Shown here: positions 1 to 11,356 of the stretch, piece by piece
How positions within the stretch are numbered: the stretch's first letter is position 1
How the letters are laid out: each line of letters opens with the position of its first letter
Assembly: GCA_030844895.1 (NCBI GenBank)
Contig: JAUTDX010000755.1
Coordinates: 47,692 to 111,691 of the forward strand
Direction: 5' to 3'
Length of the DNA stretch: 64,000 bases
Source of the DNA: Ambrosia x helenae
Taxonomy: Eukaryota > Streptophyta > Magnoliopsida > Asterales > Asteraceae
Program-made: the position numbers and the translations under genes
Notes under the pieces: generated by a model
Seen by the model: only the letters and a program-made list of their open reading frames with translations
What the model was told of the DNA's origin: nothing
Databases searched by the model: none

Positions 1-60
1 GGGAGGCCATGATTAAAGACATCCGAGAAACCTTTGACAACCTCCGAAGAATAACATGAA

Positions 61-780
61 GCTCAATCCGGTGAAGTGTTCCTTTAGGTTTGAGGAGGGA
101 AAGTTTCTGGGCCATATAGTTGGAAAACAAAGTATCAAGGCGAATCCCATTAAAATTCAAGTTGTCCTAAACATGAAGTTGCCTGCCACAAAGAAGGAAG
201 TGCAGAGCCTCAACGTAATATTGTTGCCCTAAAACGTTTCTTGCCCAAATTTGTGGAAAAATCCTTGCCTTTCTTTAAAACACTCAAAAACTGTGTTGAC
301 AAGAAGGATTTCCGTTGGACAACAGTGGCAGAAGCTGCCTTTCTTGAGGTTAAAAAACACATAGCTTCCTTCCAAGAAATGGTTGCACCCGAAGAAGAGG
401 AAGTAATAACAGTTTACCTATCTGCAGGATCGGAAGCCGTAAGCTCGGTCCTCCTGGTTGACCGAGGGAAGGAACAACTACTTGTTTGTTTTGTCAGTCG
501 AGCCCTCAAGGACGCTGAAATTAACTATGCTCCTATAGAGAAGCTGGTGCTGGCACTCGCACACACTGCCAAGAGACTAAGGCGATATTTCCAAGCTCAC
601 CCGATGAAGGTAGTCACCGATCAAACCTATACGCTCAGTCTTAGAAAAGCTAGAAGACTCGGGAAGGTTAGCAAAGTGGGTTGTTGGCCTATGGGAGCAC
701 AAGATAGAATATGTGCCAAGAAGGGCCTACAAGGGCAGGTATTTGCAGACTTCCTTGCTGAGCTGCCCAGCCAGCAGATA
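61..780 (+). pseudogene. Reverse transcriptase end and RNase H of Tat gypsy element (broken)
   Basis: Translates in shifted frames to the end of a gypsy RT (MKLNPVKCSF and GKFLGHIVG, positions 56-125) followed by the connection and RNase H domain (LPFFKTLK near 265, YLSAGSEAVSSVLL near 415, FVSRALKDAEINYAPIEKL near 490, RRYFQAHPMKVVTDQ near 585, ADFLAELP near 747). A frame break lies near 205-240. It would copy element RNA into DNA and remove the RNA strand if intact. The RT catalytic motif lies outside the window. Confidence 0.8.
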
Positions 781-816
781 GAGGAAGAAATGAATGAGGT
801 CGAGGAGGAACAGCCT

Positions 817-1290
817 GACCTCAAAGGGAAGTGGTGTCTTTTTACTGATGGAGCCTCAGTGTAGAAGGTTCTGGTGCTGGTCTTGTCATCAGGGACCCCC
901 ACGGAACTGAATACACTTATGCACTCCGTCTGGACTTCTCCTGCACCAACAACGTTGCTGAATATGAGGCCCTGTTGGCTGGCCTAAGATTGGCAAAAAG
1001 CATGAAGGTTCGAGAACTGAAAGTGTCCGTTGATTCAAACCTGGTGGTCAACCAAGTCAATGGGGGGTACACGGCTAAGGAGCCCTCAATGATCAAGTAC
1101 AAATAAAAGGTTAAAGAGTTCATCAAGGAGTTTGAAGCCTTCACACTTGAACAAGTATCAAGGACCAAAAACAAGCAGGCAGACGCCTTGAGCAAGCTAG
1201 CTTCTCTAAAATTTGCTCACTTAACCAAAAAGGTCCTAGTTAAGGTGCTTGGAGAACTATCCATTAACGACAAAGAAATCCAACATGTGG
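817..1290 (+). pseudogene. Second (archaeal-type) RNase H domain of Tat element (broken)
   Basis: WCLFTDGAS at about 832-860 carries the first catalytic Asp. A frameshift follows directly, then EGSGAGLVIRDPHG, NNVAEYEALLAGLRLAK (catalytic Glu in AEYEAL), VDSNLVVNQVNG (third acidic residue) and ADALSKLASL near 1182. An in-frame TAA interrupts near 1104. This extra RNase H, next to the ordinary one, supports Tat-lineage placement. Confidence 0.8.
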
Positions 1291-1311
1291 TCACCGAGAC
1301 AGAATCCATAA

Positions 1312-2539
1312 ATGACTCCCATTGTATCCTACCTTAAGGAAGGGAAGCTGCCAAATGATGAAAGAGAAGCAAAGAGATTGGTCATCAAGGCAAGACAATA
1401 TGTGGTCCAAGATAATAAGCTCTACAAGAAGGCCTACCTGGCACCTCTGCTCAGATGCGTAGGCCCCAATAAAAGCAGCTACCTCATCAGGGAAGTGCAC
1501 GAAGGGATATGTGGCATGCATGCCTGACCTCGGGCTGTCGTGTCAAAGTTAATGAATCTTGGCCATTACTGGCCAACCATGCACAAAGATGCATTCGAGG
1601 TCATTCGTAAGTGTGAAGCATGCCAATTACAAACGCCGGTGAAGATCAACCCCAAGTAGGATCTTGTACCCGTCATCTCAGCCTATAAGTGGGGTATGGA
1701 CATTATGGCTCCCTTCCCACAGGCTCCAAGGAAGCTAAAGTTCCTTCTGGTAGCTGTTGATTATTTCACCAAGTGCCCGGAGGTCAGGCCATTGGCCACC
1801 ATATCAGGCAAGCAGGTGATTAACTTCGTCTGGGAGAAAATAATTTGTAGATATGGGCTGCGGGGAGATCGTCACAGACAATAGAAAACAGTTCGCAAAA
1901 AAGCCGTTTAGTACCTGGTGTTCCGAACTAGAAATCAAGCAAGTATTCAGCTCGGTAGCTTATCCCCAGTCCAACGGGCAGGTTGAACGAATGAACAGAA
2001 GCATCGTAGAAGGTATTAAAACAAGGCTGGGAAGGTTACAACAAGAATTGGGTAGACGAGCTCCCGAGTGTCTTATGGGCAATAAGAACTATGGAGAAAA
2101 CAAGCCCCGAAAAAACACCATACAGTCTTGTCTTCGGAAGTGAAGCTGTAATACCTGCAGAGATAGGGGTAAGCTCAAGAAGAAATGCCTGCAAAAATTC
2201 ACAACACAATGATGAGGAGGTGCTGCTAAACTTAGACCTCCTGGAAGAAGCAAGGGACTAAGCCTTCACTAGGGAAGCCAGGTACAAAAAGAAGCTGGAA
2301 GCCTACTACAACACAAGGGTAAGGAAGGAAGTCTTCAAACCAGTGGACCTTGTGTTGAGGTGCAATGAATCCAGCAAGCAACAAAGTGTGGGGAAGCTAG
2401 GCCCCCGATGGAAGGGTCCCTATGTCATCAAGGAGGCCCACAAAGGGGGGGGGGGGGGTCTTATAAGCTAGCTGACCCCAAAGGCAAGATGGTCCCAAGA
2501 CATTGGAGTGACAAGCACTTGAAACGATTTTATGTTTAA
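1312..2539 (+). pseudogene. Integrase of Tat gypsy element (broken)
   Basis: The zinc-binding part is visible (LIREVHEGICGMHA, then CEACQ near 1615). The core follows: WGMDIM with the first Asp near 1695, IVTDNRKQF with the second Asp near 1870, and NGQVERMNRS with the Glu near 1985. Stops occur at about 1527 and 1657, and the frame shifts near 1850. A run of 14 G at 2445-2458 breaks the C-terminal chromodomain-proximal part just before KLADPKGK. The natural end HLKRFYV and a TAA is at 2537-2539. It would insert the cDNA copy if intact. Confidence 0.8.
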
Positions 2540-2783
2540 TGGTTGTAATGCTATTATGTACTTCGAACGTTATGAGTAATGAGGAAACTTTGTTTTAAGA
2601 TCAATTCACTTGTCACTTATCTTATCAAAGGGTGATCCCCTCTTAACAAGGCTCCATGGGATCCGGCGCTATACCTACCCATGAAATGGGGATGAGCTCT
2701 CAGGCCACAACTGCTCAACAGGGAACAAGGCTTAACACCTTCCTGTACACATGGTGAGTTCCTAATACAATCCACAACTCCAT
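2540..2783. other. Non-coding spacer of the Tat element before the nested solo LTR
   Basis: No coding potential seen. Segments resembling 4549-4620 (CCCATGAAA followed by GATGAGCTC or GTGAGCTCC) suggest locally repeated spacer sequence. TCCAT at 2779-2783 is the left target duplication of the inserted LTR. Confidence 0.5.
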
Positions 2784-4543
2784 TGTAACACCCCAAAAAT
2801 TTAAAATAATATTAGTAAAGGGTAGTGGGTAAAACATGTACAAAAAATGAATAGACTAAATTGTTAATGTGGATTAAATAAAGGGCTAAGTGGCTAGTAA
2901 CTCAAGTTATAACTTTAAATGACTAGTAACCAAAGGGGAGGGGCTGAATTGAAACAATTTATTATCTATGGTTGAATGGGAAGGATAAAACAAAATCAAA
3001 ACTCATGGAAAGGAGTATACGATTTTGTTGAGGAGAAAACCACCCCCAACCCAAAAGCTCACTAATCAGCCCCAAAGCCCAAGCAAAATCGGCCAATTTA
3101 CTTGCATGTGAAGGGATTTCAAGTCCTTAGGTCATAATAAACACAAGGTGAGTTGTAGGATGCTTATAGTGGTTGTTTTATGTTGATTAGATTCTTGAAT
3201 GATGGTAGTAATGCATGATTGATGATAATCAAGCTTAGAAATTGGAAGTAGCATGTTTAATTAAGAAAATGTACTAAGTTGCATGTATGATTTTTGTTAA
3301 TTGAAGGTAAATTGTATGAAAATGTGAGTATGTGAAAATGGGTTTTAAGAAGGATGACCATGTTTGACTTTCTGCAAGTCAAACAAGGCTATAGCTTAGT
3401 AAAGATAAATTTTATGTTGTGATTTTGCTAGTTATAATGATAGTAGAAATGAATGTTAATTAAAATTTATGCACACCAAGTGAATGTTGAAATGCTTAAA
3501 TGAATGAATAGAAAAGCATCATGTTTACAATTATGCGGATTAATTGAAAATGGTTAGCAAATGTGAAGCCATCAATAAGTTATGGCTAGATTTGTATTGA
3601 AGAAAAGATGAGTTTATGAGTTCTAAACTTTGAGTTCATCAAGTGTAGGTATTAAGACGGAAGGATCAAGCAAACAAGGAGGACACGACGCGCAAGACAA
3701 AGGTAAGTTGGTATTGGCTGGTAACTAGTCGCTTTTGTATACATTATGATGTCTTGGTTAGATGACTTAGAATAGTTGGGTTATGTAGTATGTAAAGTGG
3801 CCTTAATGGGTCAAATGGTTGTAAGGACCTTAATGGGTTAAATGGTTGGAAGGACCTTAATGGGTCAAGGATGGAAATTTAGTAGAATGAGTAAAATGAC
3901 CATAATGGGTCAAATGGTTGAAAAGACCTTAAAGGTGTCATAGGATGGAAATTAAGTAGAATGACTAAAATGACCAAAATGGGTCAAATGGTTGGAAAGA
4001 GCTTAATGGGTCATAGATGGAAATTTAGTAGAATGATTAAAATGACCATAATGGGTCAAATGGTTGGAAAGACCTTAATGGGTCATAGGATGGAAATTTA
4101 AGTAGAATGATTAGAATGACCATAACGGGTCAAATGGTTGAAAAGACCTTAATGGGTCAACAATGGAAATTATGTATGATGATTAATGGTGAATGACAAT
4201 AATGGAATAATCCTTGGTAGAATACATAACTAACTCACTTTTGGTTGTGTTGTGTACTAGGTAAGGCGCATGCTTGAAGATCAAGTCGCGGATCGGATGT
4301 GGGAATGCACACGCGTTTTGTGGGTCTAGGTGTCATGGTTAAATTCTTGGGATTGATTTTGTTAACAATGTTTTGATAACCTACAAATGTCTTGGTTAGT
4401 GTTTTGATACATGTTGGGATAAATCCCCCATGACAACTTATCCAAACTATGTTTTGAAAACTTGAACTAGTTGTAAACGATAATGGTTGTTACGTAAGTA
4501 TTGGTTGTGTATGTATTTTATATATAAAAAAACGGTGCTTACA
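2784..4543 (+). mobile_element. Solo LTR inserted in the Tat element (TSD TCCAT)
   Basis: Starts TGTAACACCCC and ends GGTGCTTACA, so it has TG...CA ends. TCCAT lies on both sides (2779-2783 and 4544-4548), a 5-bp target-site duplication. No internal coding region is present, so it is a solo LTR left by LTR-LTR recombination. At about 1.76 kb with a TGTAACAC start it resembles the long LTRs of plant gypsy chromoviruses, but the family is inferred only. Exact TSD and termini make the structural call strong. Confidence 0.85.
3780..4180 (+). repeat. Imperfect tandem repeat in the solo LTR, about 72-77 bp unit
   Basis: The phrase AATGGGTCAAATGGTTG recurs near 3807, 3834 (variant), 3906, 3978, 4050 and 4126. 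It alternates with GACCTTAATGGGTCA and GATGGAAATTTAGTAGAATG. The spacing of about 72-77 bp fits roughly five degenerate units. Confidence 0.8.
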
Positions 4544-4815
4544 TCCATGGGACATGTCTTAAAGAAAAAAACCTAAACCCATGAAAGAGGGTGAGCTCCT
4601 CACACCAAGACAGCTCATACATGTTACATAAAATACGAAGGACGGACATTTAACATAACAACCGTTAAGTAAGGTTCCAAACAAACAAACAAGCTGATAG
4701 GATAAGTATTGCATCGACTCTCTAACTAAGTAACTTGGACTAGATGACTATAGCATTCAACTTAAAGTGAAAGGTTAAAGACATTGCAAAACACAACATG
4801 CGACAAGTAGAGCAC

Positions 4816-7377
4816 TTACATCAACCTAACATTAAACATAAAATGCATCACCCCAAAGGGGGGAGCATTTTCATTAACAGTACTAAAAAAGCCTCGAAGG
4901 CTGACAATATGCGGTTCATAACAAAAGAAAACATACTTAAACACATCTAATTCATGGAGTAGCAGCATCTTCGGCTTCATTGGTGGAATCACCGTCACCG
5001 GTGGAAGCCAGGGTGTTGTTGCCAACATCATCATACAAACCATCGGTATCCTGGCCAAGGAAATGATCATCTTCGCAGAAGGAGGAGTGAATTCAACCTC
5101 CAAAGCTTGAAACTGGGGAGGGGTATCAAATACCTGCTCTAATTGGGGAACTTCAGAAGTGTCAGTAGGCTTAGCACGTTTAGAACTACCCTCCCCACCA
5201 TCGCCTCCCTCAAGCATGATCTTCAAAGGCCTCTTCAACACATAGGAGCTAAAGACTTCGTTGGCTACCTCCTTTTTCAATCCCTCAGGCTCTAAATTTT
5301 GCAGGAAGGTAATCGGCTGCTGAGACGACTTGGTAATGGCAGATATGTAAGGGTAGGTGGACAGCTCCATTGCCTTCACGCATCAACGAATTCTGCTCCG
5401 GAAGTAGGCTTGAAGGAGGGAAGCTCCTCGATTTTTTGACCCTCCTCAGCTGCTTTGTAACTAGCTTGAATTCCCCCGTGACGGCAAAAGCTCTGGCCTT
5501 TGCATATATGTCAGCAAGAGGAGCATTGAACTCTTGAGAGTGCAAAAGGTTACTAACAATGCGAGCAAGAGGAGCATTGACCTTTAGCTCGATGCCTACC
5601 TTCTCTATAGCAACCTTCTCCTGCCTAACAGCTCCGGGCCTTAGCCAAACCCTCCCTTTCCTCGGCAACCTTTGCCTTCTCATCATTCAACCCTTTCAAC
5701 ATGGTGTCAAATTTCTCCTTCTCTAAACCGAACTGGGTCCTAGACACCGCCAACTCATGAATCAGATCCTTCTCTCGGGCAGCATAACATGCCAACTCCT
5801 CCTTTGCTTTCACCAACTCAGCCTCGTGCTCTTCAAACGCACCTCAACCTATTCTCGGCGACCTAGAAGTTCACCCCACCTAGCCATTCCATCCGGAACA
5901 ATGAAGAAACTGACCAAAGTGATAGTACATCTTCTTCATCACATCACGGTCCAACCACTCCTTATGAACTTCCTTCTCAGCATCAGGAATACAATTATCA
6001 ATCAGATCTCGACAAACTAAGCTTTCTTCAGAGTATCACTACACTTTATGCTCCATTTGGGTACAAAGGCACCCTAATCAAGCAATTTACCCTGATCCTG
6101 CGGTAAAGAAGGATCCCCTATAGCATCATCAACTGCCTTGGAACTCTCACCCCCTCACCTTGCAAAGATAACAGCTTTTGATTTCCACCCTTAACCTCAA
6201 CGTCTTTAGGCCTCTTGAAAACAGCATCATCCTTTTTTGGAGAAGACAATGTAAGCTTGCCCTTCCCCGAAGCAGGGGCATAACCCAGAGCCGAAGCTAT
6301 CAGCAACGAGTCTTCATCCTCATCTTCTAAAACCAAGGGAATAGCGGGTGAATTCCCTAAAGCGGAAGAGGAGGCAGTCTTCAGCCGCTTGCTGGAATGA
6401 CGGACAGTCACCCCCTTCTTCCCTAAAGGCTCTGCTACGGTTGAAGTCGATGACACAATGCTGGTATACTCCCCTTGGAACATGATGTGTTCAGTCCTCA
6501 CTACGACATTTTTTCACCTTCCCCACAGCACGAGCTTTAAATTTGACATCCGAATAGTCATCCAGCGACAGAAAATCCAAAGTACTCGTCTCTGCAAAAA
6601 GGAAGGAAACTAAGTAAGAAAAATAAGTAAAGAAAAAGGGGAAAAGAACATAAAGTTGCAACAATACATACCCTCCCCACCAAGAGTCATCACCGGTTCA
6701 GTCTCAGGATCATTCCAGTTGGTGCTCAGACCCATAATAACCAAAAAGTCCTCAGGGAAGGTACGAAGGCGAGTGGGAAAAGCCCTGAGTTTTTCCAACA
6801 TTTTTTTATCAAGAGTGCTTGGATTAGGCTCCTTGTCATTTTGAGGAGCATCCGAAGCCCTCCTAGGGGTCTTAAAAAGGGAGAATGTCGGCATTTAAGA
6901 AAAAGAATTTGTCTTTCTAAGTGGAAACAAGACCTATGATACTACAAATTAGGGCAGACTCACATTGGATCTTTTCGATAGTAAACCAATTCCCATTTTT
7001 GGCTAACCTAAAAAACAACGATACATAGCCAAAGAAGGCTCATACCCAAGACAACGACACACAATCTCGAAATGTAAGATTCGAGCAACACTGAATGGAC
7101 ACAACTGGTCAAGCGATAGTTGGTGATACTCAAGAAAATTGAGGAAAAACTTAGAGAAGGGATACCGAAGGTTACCTGATCAAACTGCCGAGTATACACA
7201 GCCACCTTCCCTACTGGAACAGTGGTCACGGGGTCCTCCCCTTTGAGACAACAGTCTCAAATGACAGGGAATGCCCATTTCTGTGCAAAACCGCTCGGCA
7301 TCGGACTTAGAAAGACGAGAGAAGTGAGAGGCAAGATCACTTTTTGACCCCATAATCAAAGCAAATATGAAAAACAA
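4816..7377 (-). pseudogene. Antisense accessory ORF of Tat element, PF04195-like (putative gypsy-type transposase), degraded
   Basis: Read right to left: MGSKSDLASHFSRLSKSD (7347 down), VGKVAVYTRQF (near 7205), RLAKNGNWFTIEK (near 6995), then LEKLRAFPTRLRTFPEDFL and STNWNDPETEP (near 6790-6715), a lysine- and serine-rich part, a charged coiled-coil-like segment (EKEKFDTMLKGLNDEKAKV near 5730-5660) and a C-terminal tail ending at 4816. This order matches plant proteins labelled 'transposase (putative) gypsy type', which are found as antisense ORFs of Tat-like elements. Several stops and frame breaks are present and there may be introns. The molecular function of the family is not established. 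Confidence 0.6.
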
Positions 7378-7882
7378 AGGAGGTTATTTACCGGATATAA
7401 AGGAAGAAAAAGAGGAGCGTCGGCGAACAAGGATCGTGGGAAAGAGACAAATTTTCACTAAAAAAGGAAGAAATATGAAAGACCAAAGAAGTTAACCACA
7501 ATTTATAAGATTTAAAATTCAAATTAAATGGCAAGGACGGTTATCAAGGAAGTAACCACCATACAGCTGTCCCACTTGATGGCTGACGTAAGCCTAGGCA
7601 TCGATCAAATCAAGGGTAGCCTGCGGAGTCGATGGGACAGGAAGCTGCTCCCAAGAAGCAATGATGGCCTTTATATTATTTAAAAAAGGGTCATGTTTAG
7701 CAATGATAAACCACATACTTGCATACAAAATTAACTAAGGTACACTAGAAAAATTGTGCTCCCATAGGGGAGCCTCGGATTAATAGCTCCTCGATATCAA
7801 AGCAAGGTAAGCTAACGTTGCTACCAAGGAGCCAGATAATTTACAAGTCACAAGCACTTCTAGCTTCCTTACAAATGCTTAT
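7378..7882. other. Element spacer between antisense ORF and polypurine tract
   Basis: No coding region recognised. It would contain the promoter of the antisense ORF if that ORF is transcribed. No clear TATA signal could be assigned. Confidence 0.4.
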
Positions 7883-7893
7883 GACTGGGGGGC
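7883..7893 (+). other. Polypurine tract of the Tat element
   Basis: GACTGGGGGGC directly precedes the LTR start TGATGACG. A G-rich tract at this position is where plus-strand DNA synthesis starts in LTR elements. Confidence 0.65.
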
Positions 7894-8542
7894 TGATGAC
7901 GTGGGTCCTAAAACGACCACGTTTAGTCCCTTGTCAAAAAAATAAAGCAATGTAAAGTATTAGATATGCCTTACTTAATGGAGTTGAACAGCTTACGTAG
8001 GGCAACATAGCTGCCATACGGCAACGCTGCATCAAAAAGCAAACAGTGACTTCATTGGAAATGTAAAAAGGTATTTTAATTTCTTGTTATGGTCAAAAGT
8101 AAAACCAACACATAGCTCCAAGCATGGCCTAGGAAATAGCAAAAGCTGAAAATATACCAAATGGGCAAAGCCTCACTGCAGGGACCAAGTAGGTGAGTCA
8201 ACCTTTACTAGGTATAGTAGGAAGGCTACCATATGGGAGCTCCTAGGTAGAAATCCACTGTCTATATAAGGAGACCCTCAGGTTGTCATTCCACATTCAC
8301 TCCAACACTCATTCTCTTTACTCTTACACTCTCTACTTCATTATTACCCAACTCCAAATGAATATATGCTTATTCTCATGCCGGAGTCCAAACGCAGGAG
8401 GCCCCCTCCTGCGTTAAGGCTAACGGTGTCTGTTACCTTGTGCAGGTCCATCTAGGAGCTCAAGGACCTTCTAAACCTAACACACTCATAACCTTAAACA
8501 TCTCCTAACCTAATCCCGGTCATTTTCCTCGTTGTAGCAACA
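7894..8542 (+). repeat. 3' LTR of the Tat element
   Basis: Begins TGATGACGTGGG after the polypurine tract and ends CGTTGTAGCAACA, with TG...CA ends. A TATA box (CTATATAA, 8262-8269) lies about 280 bp before the end. The last 12 bases, GTTGTAGCAACA, are identical to the end of the 5' LTR at 32645-32656, so the two Tat elements belong to related families although the rest of the LTRs differ. Confidence 0.75.
8262..8269 (+). promoter_or_regulatory. TATA box of the 3' LTR
   Basis: CTATATAA followed by GGAGACCC, in the place expected for the U3-R promoter of an LTR. Confidence 0.6.
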
Positions 8543-8557
8543 TTTGCCATTGTTCAT

Positions 8558-8776
8558 TGTGATTTATAGACCTTACCCGTTGTGAGTGGCTCTTGCTATA
8601 AATATTATATGGTACCTGTTGACGATTTCACCCAATACACTTGGGTCTTTCCGCTTAAATTTAAATCCAAAACATTTACTAAATTTTCTAATTTCCATGC
8701 CTTCATCCAAACACAATTTAAGTTGATAATTCAACAATTTCAATGTGACAAAGATATTATGCAAATATATCACATT
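8558..8776 (+). pseudogene. Ty1/copia integrase fragment
   Basis: Reads YKYYMVPVDDFTQYTWVFPL and then FHAFIQTQFKLIIQQFQCDKD. This is the start of a copia integrase core, with the first catalytic Asp pair in VDDFT. The second Asp region follows as QCDKD and is degenerate. Only about 70 codons are left. It starts right at the edge of the Tat LTR, so the Tat element probably inserted into an older copia copy. Confidence 0.75.
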
Positions 8777-9110
8777 AATTGTAATTATCCTTTCCTAGTT
8801 TTCAGGATTCTAGTTTTCTATTTCCTTGTACAAATTGTAATTATAAATAGAGATGTTTATCAATGAGAATATCTTCGTGTCATAAACTCACACTAGCTAC
8901 CATGATGCCCTTTTTAGACCTAAACCTTTGCCTTCTTTAAAGAGCCCGCCGTCCTGGTTCTTATATTTTAAGTTAATTGATTCTTGAAGATTCGGAACCT
9001 TCGCTCACCCCTAGAAAACATGCTTGACAAAATTCGCCTGAAGTGAGTGGTGACTGTCACAGTAAAAAAAAAAAGAGTGAAGAGTTTTTTATAAATTATA
9101 AATTGAAACG
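8777..9110. other. Unassigned AT-rich sequence
   Basis: No gene or element signature recognised. It may be remaining copia or flanking sequence. Confidence 0.3.
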
Positions 9111-9135
9111 ATATATATATATATATATATATATA
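9111..9135. repeat. (AT)n microsatellite
   Basis: Uninterrupted AT dinucleotides. Confidence 0.95.
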
Positions 9136-9189
9136 GGTGTAAAATTTAAATTTTTTGAATCAGTTTAATTAGCGCAATTATTATACGAC

Positions 9190-9310
9190 TAGGGGTTCGT
9201 TTGGCAAGGAGCTTTTAACAGCTTTTAAGAGCTTCAAGCATCAAGCTTTTAAGAAAAAACTCTTACTTAATAAAAACCCTTGTTTGGTTGAAGAAACTGA
9301 AAGCTTTTAG
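9190..9310. mobile_element. Truncated MITE end (GTTTGG type)
   Basis: Starts GGGGTTCGTTTGGCAAGG, followed by AGCTTTTAA repeats. This resembles the ends of plant MITEs of the GTTTGG class. No matching right end was found, so it is called as a fragment. Confidence 0.35.
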
Positions 9311-9626
9311 GTTGGAAAAAAAGTTTTATAGCGAATTCATGATTATATATAAGACATAACATAGACACGCCTGCAAATGTTGATGCACCACCTTACTGAG
9401 TCGTAGAGATTCTCATACAAGGGTCTGCTTAAAGTACTTTGTTACAACTTAAAACACTAGTTCGCTTGTTTAGTAGTTCAAGAACCAAATATTTGAACTT
9501 GGCAACGAATCTGTACCAGAGTGGGTTGTCATAAGCAATAATCATGTTCACCTTCATAAACTTCACCATATGAGTCGGCCCAACTATTTTAGGAGCCCTA
9601 AGCGAACAAAGAATTTTAGGCCTCTT
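9311..9626. other. Unassigned sequence
   Basis: No gene or repeat recognised. Confidence 0.3.
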
Positions 9627-11356
9627 CAGTTCAAAAACTCAAACCTTTTACATCTGGGTCCTTCAGTTTTATTTTTATTTTTTGCTAATATCGTCCCTGA
9701 CACTAACCCAGTTAAATTATCTCGTTAAGTTGAGGGGCATTTATGTCTTTTTGTCTGACCATTTATTTTTAATATTTTTTTAATAAGTGGGACCCACCTC
9801 TTCAAAAAAAAACCTCTACCCCAACCCCAACCACAACCATCACCACTACTGACCACCCACCACAACCATCACCACTACTGACACCCACCACCGTTAGCCA
9901 CCTCTGCCACCCACTGCAAACACCGACCACAAGGAACATACAACCGTTGCATTTCAAACCTTTTTCTTGTGGCTGGACTATTATTGTACCTTTGCTGATT
10001 GGTGGGTGGACAATCTTAAGTGGGTGACTCACGGTAGATTACAACCTTTCAAAATCTTAAGGGTACATTGTGTATTACAATTTCAAAATTATAAGAGACA
10101 TGACGACATGACGTAAGCCACACACTTCTCAGTGTAGACCACGTTTTCGTAAGCCTTGTAGTTAGTTTGGTGGTGTTTGTAGTGGGTGTAGGAGGTGCGG
10201 CGGTGGTGAGGGGTTTAGGGTGGAGGAGGTGCGGCGGTGGAGGTGGAATATGGTTAAATGTGTTGTCTAGTTATAGATTATTGGATGGTGTGGATGGTGG
10301 TGGTGGAATAATGGTGATAGTTTGTAGAGAGAAATGAAAAGGAAAAGGGAAAGGGAAAAGGAAGGTGAGGTGGGGGTGGGGTGATGGTAGATTGGTAGGG
10401 TAGGGTTATAATAAGAATAAAAATATATAAATTAGGTTAATATCATTTAAATAAATAAAAATAAAAAGGTAAGCCAAAAAGACAAAAATACCCCCAATTT
10501 ATTGTCATATTTAAAAATATGACAATAGTTAACTGGGTTTAGTGTTAGGGACGAATTTGGCAACAAAATTTTAAAACCAATGTTTTAAAAACCGGTTTTT
10601 TTAGTCATACCGGATTTGGCTTAAAAATGGTTCAACCGGTTGAACCGGGTGGTACCGGGTGGTTGAACCGGGTAATGTAGTTAACCTTATAATTCTATAA
10701 GTTATGGACCATAACTTACAACATCATCTTTTTTTAAAGTGATCCCAAGTAAAGATAGTACACAATCCAATTGTATATGGGCCTGAAATGATCAATAAAT
10801 CAACATTTGAACATTTTATTTATCTATTTCCCTGTGAAAAATCCTAGCAGCTGGTTTTAGCTTTACCACCACCATTTACAAAAGCATCTGTCCACCTTAT
10901 TGGTATAGCTTTCTCACCATCACCAAGACAATACAACCACAACAAAGAAAACACCATCACCAGCAAATAACTACTGCAATCGCAACCCGGCAACGCCATC
11001 TAACCGCCGCTGTCTACGCCCTTCGAGGCTAAAAGCTTAAAATCCAGAGATTGAACTTCGAAGTTCTGTGATATCCGAGTAAAGCTCATCAAGAAATCGA
11101 CTGTTTTTTCTTAAAATTTGATGCTTCTGGTGTGTCGAAGACGGTAGATGAAGGCTTCACGATTCAGATGCGGTACGGTACGCTGTTATGAACCGGTTTT
11201 TTCCAACTTACTGGCGGTATGATTCAGATGCCGTTTTCCCAATTTACCGGCATGTTTCGTACCGGCTACACCCCCGGAAACCGTATTACCGGTAATACCG
11301 GCCACATTGTTTAAAAATAAAAGAACCCAGATGTAAAAGGTTTGGGTTTTGGACTG
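9627..11356. mobile_element. Inverted-repeat element, right arm split by a nested insertion
   Basis: The left arm (9627 to about 9790) contains CAAACCTTTTACATCTGGGT and CGTCCCTGACACTAACCCAG. Their reverse complements lie in the right arm at 11316-11356 and about 10519-10575. The loop holds C-rich simple sequence with a short tandem repeat (ACCATCACCACTACTGAC twice near 9837-9887) and its G-rich counterpart. No target duplication could be set, so class is uncertain; long terminal inverted repeats suggest a Mutator-like or foldback element. Confidence 0.55.
10578..11309. mobile_element. hAT-like non-autonomous insertion in the right arm
   Basis: Starts CAATGTTTTAAAAACCGG and ends CCGGCCACATTG, giving short inverted ends CAATGT...CCGG. 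It is flanked by TTTAAAAC (10570-10577) and TTTAAAAA (11310-11317), an 8-bp target duplication with one mismatch as expected for hAT. It is rich in CCGGTT and ACCGG words and has no ORF. Confidence 0.6.

Larger units (their letters stand above)
1..8542 (+). mobile_element. Ty3/gypsy retrotransposon, Tat lineage, 3' part
   Basis: The 3' portion of a large LTR retrotransposon; its 5' end lies left of the window. Order seen: end of reverse transcriptase, RNase H, a second plant-type RNase H, integrase, a non-coding stretch, a minus-strand accessory ORF (4816-7377), polypurine tract and 3' LTR (7894-8542). Two RNase H domains after one RT is the known hallmark of the Tat lineage (Ogre, Grande, Retand), and antisense accessory ORFs are known from that lineage. 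All frames are broken, so the copy is dead. A foreign solo LTR sits inside at 2784-4543. Confidence 0.85.

Noticed and set aside
3780..4180. Direct repeats as a CRISPR array
   Set aside because: Units are degenerate, contiguous and lie in an LTR of a plant genome; there are no unique spacers.
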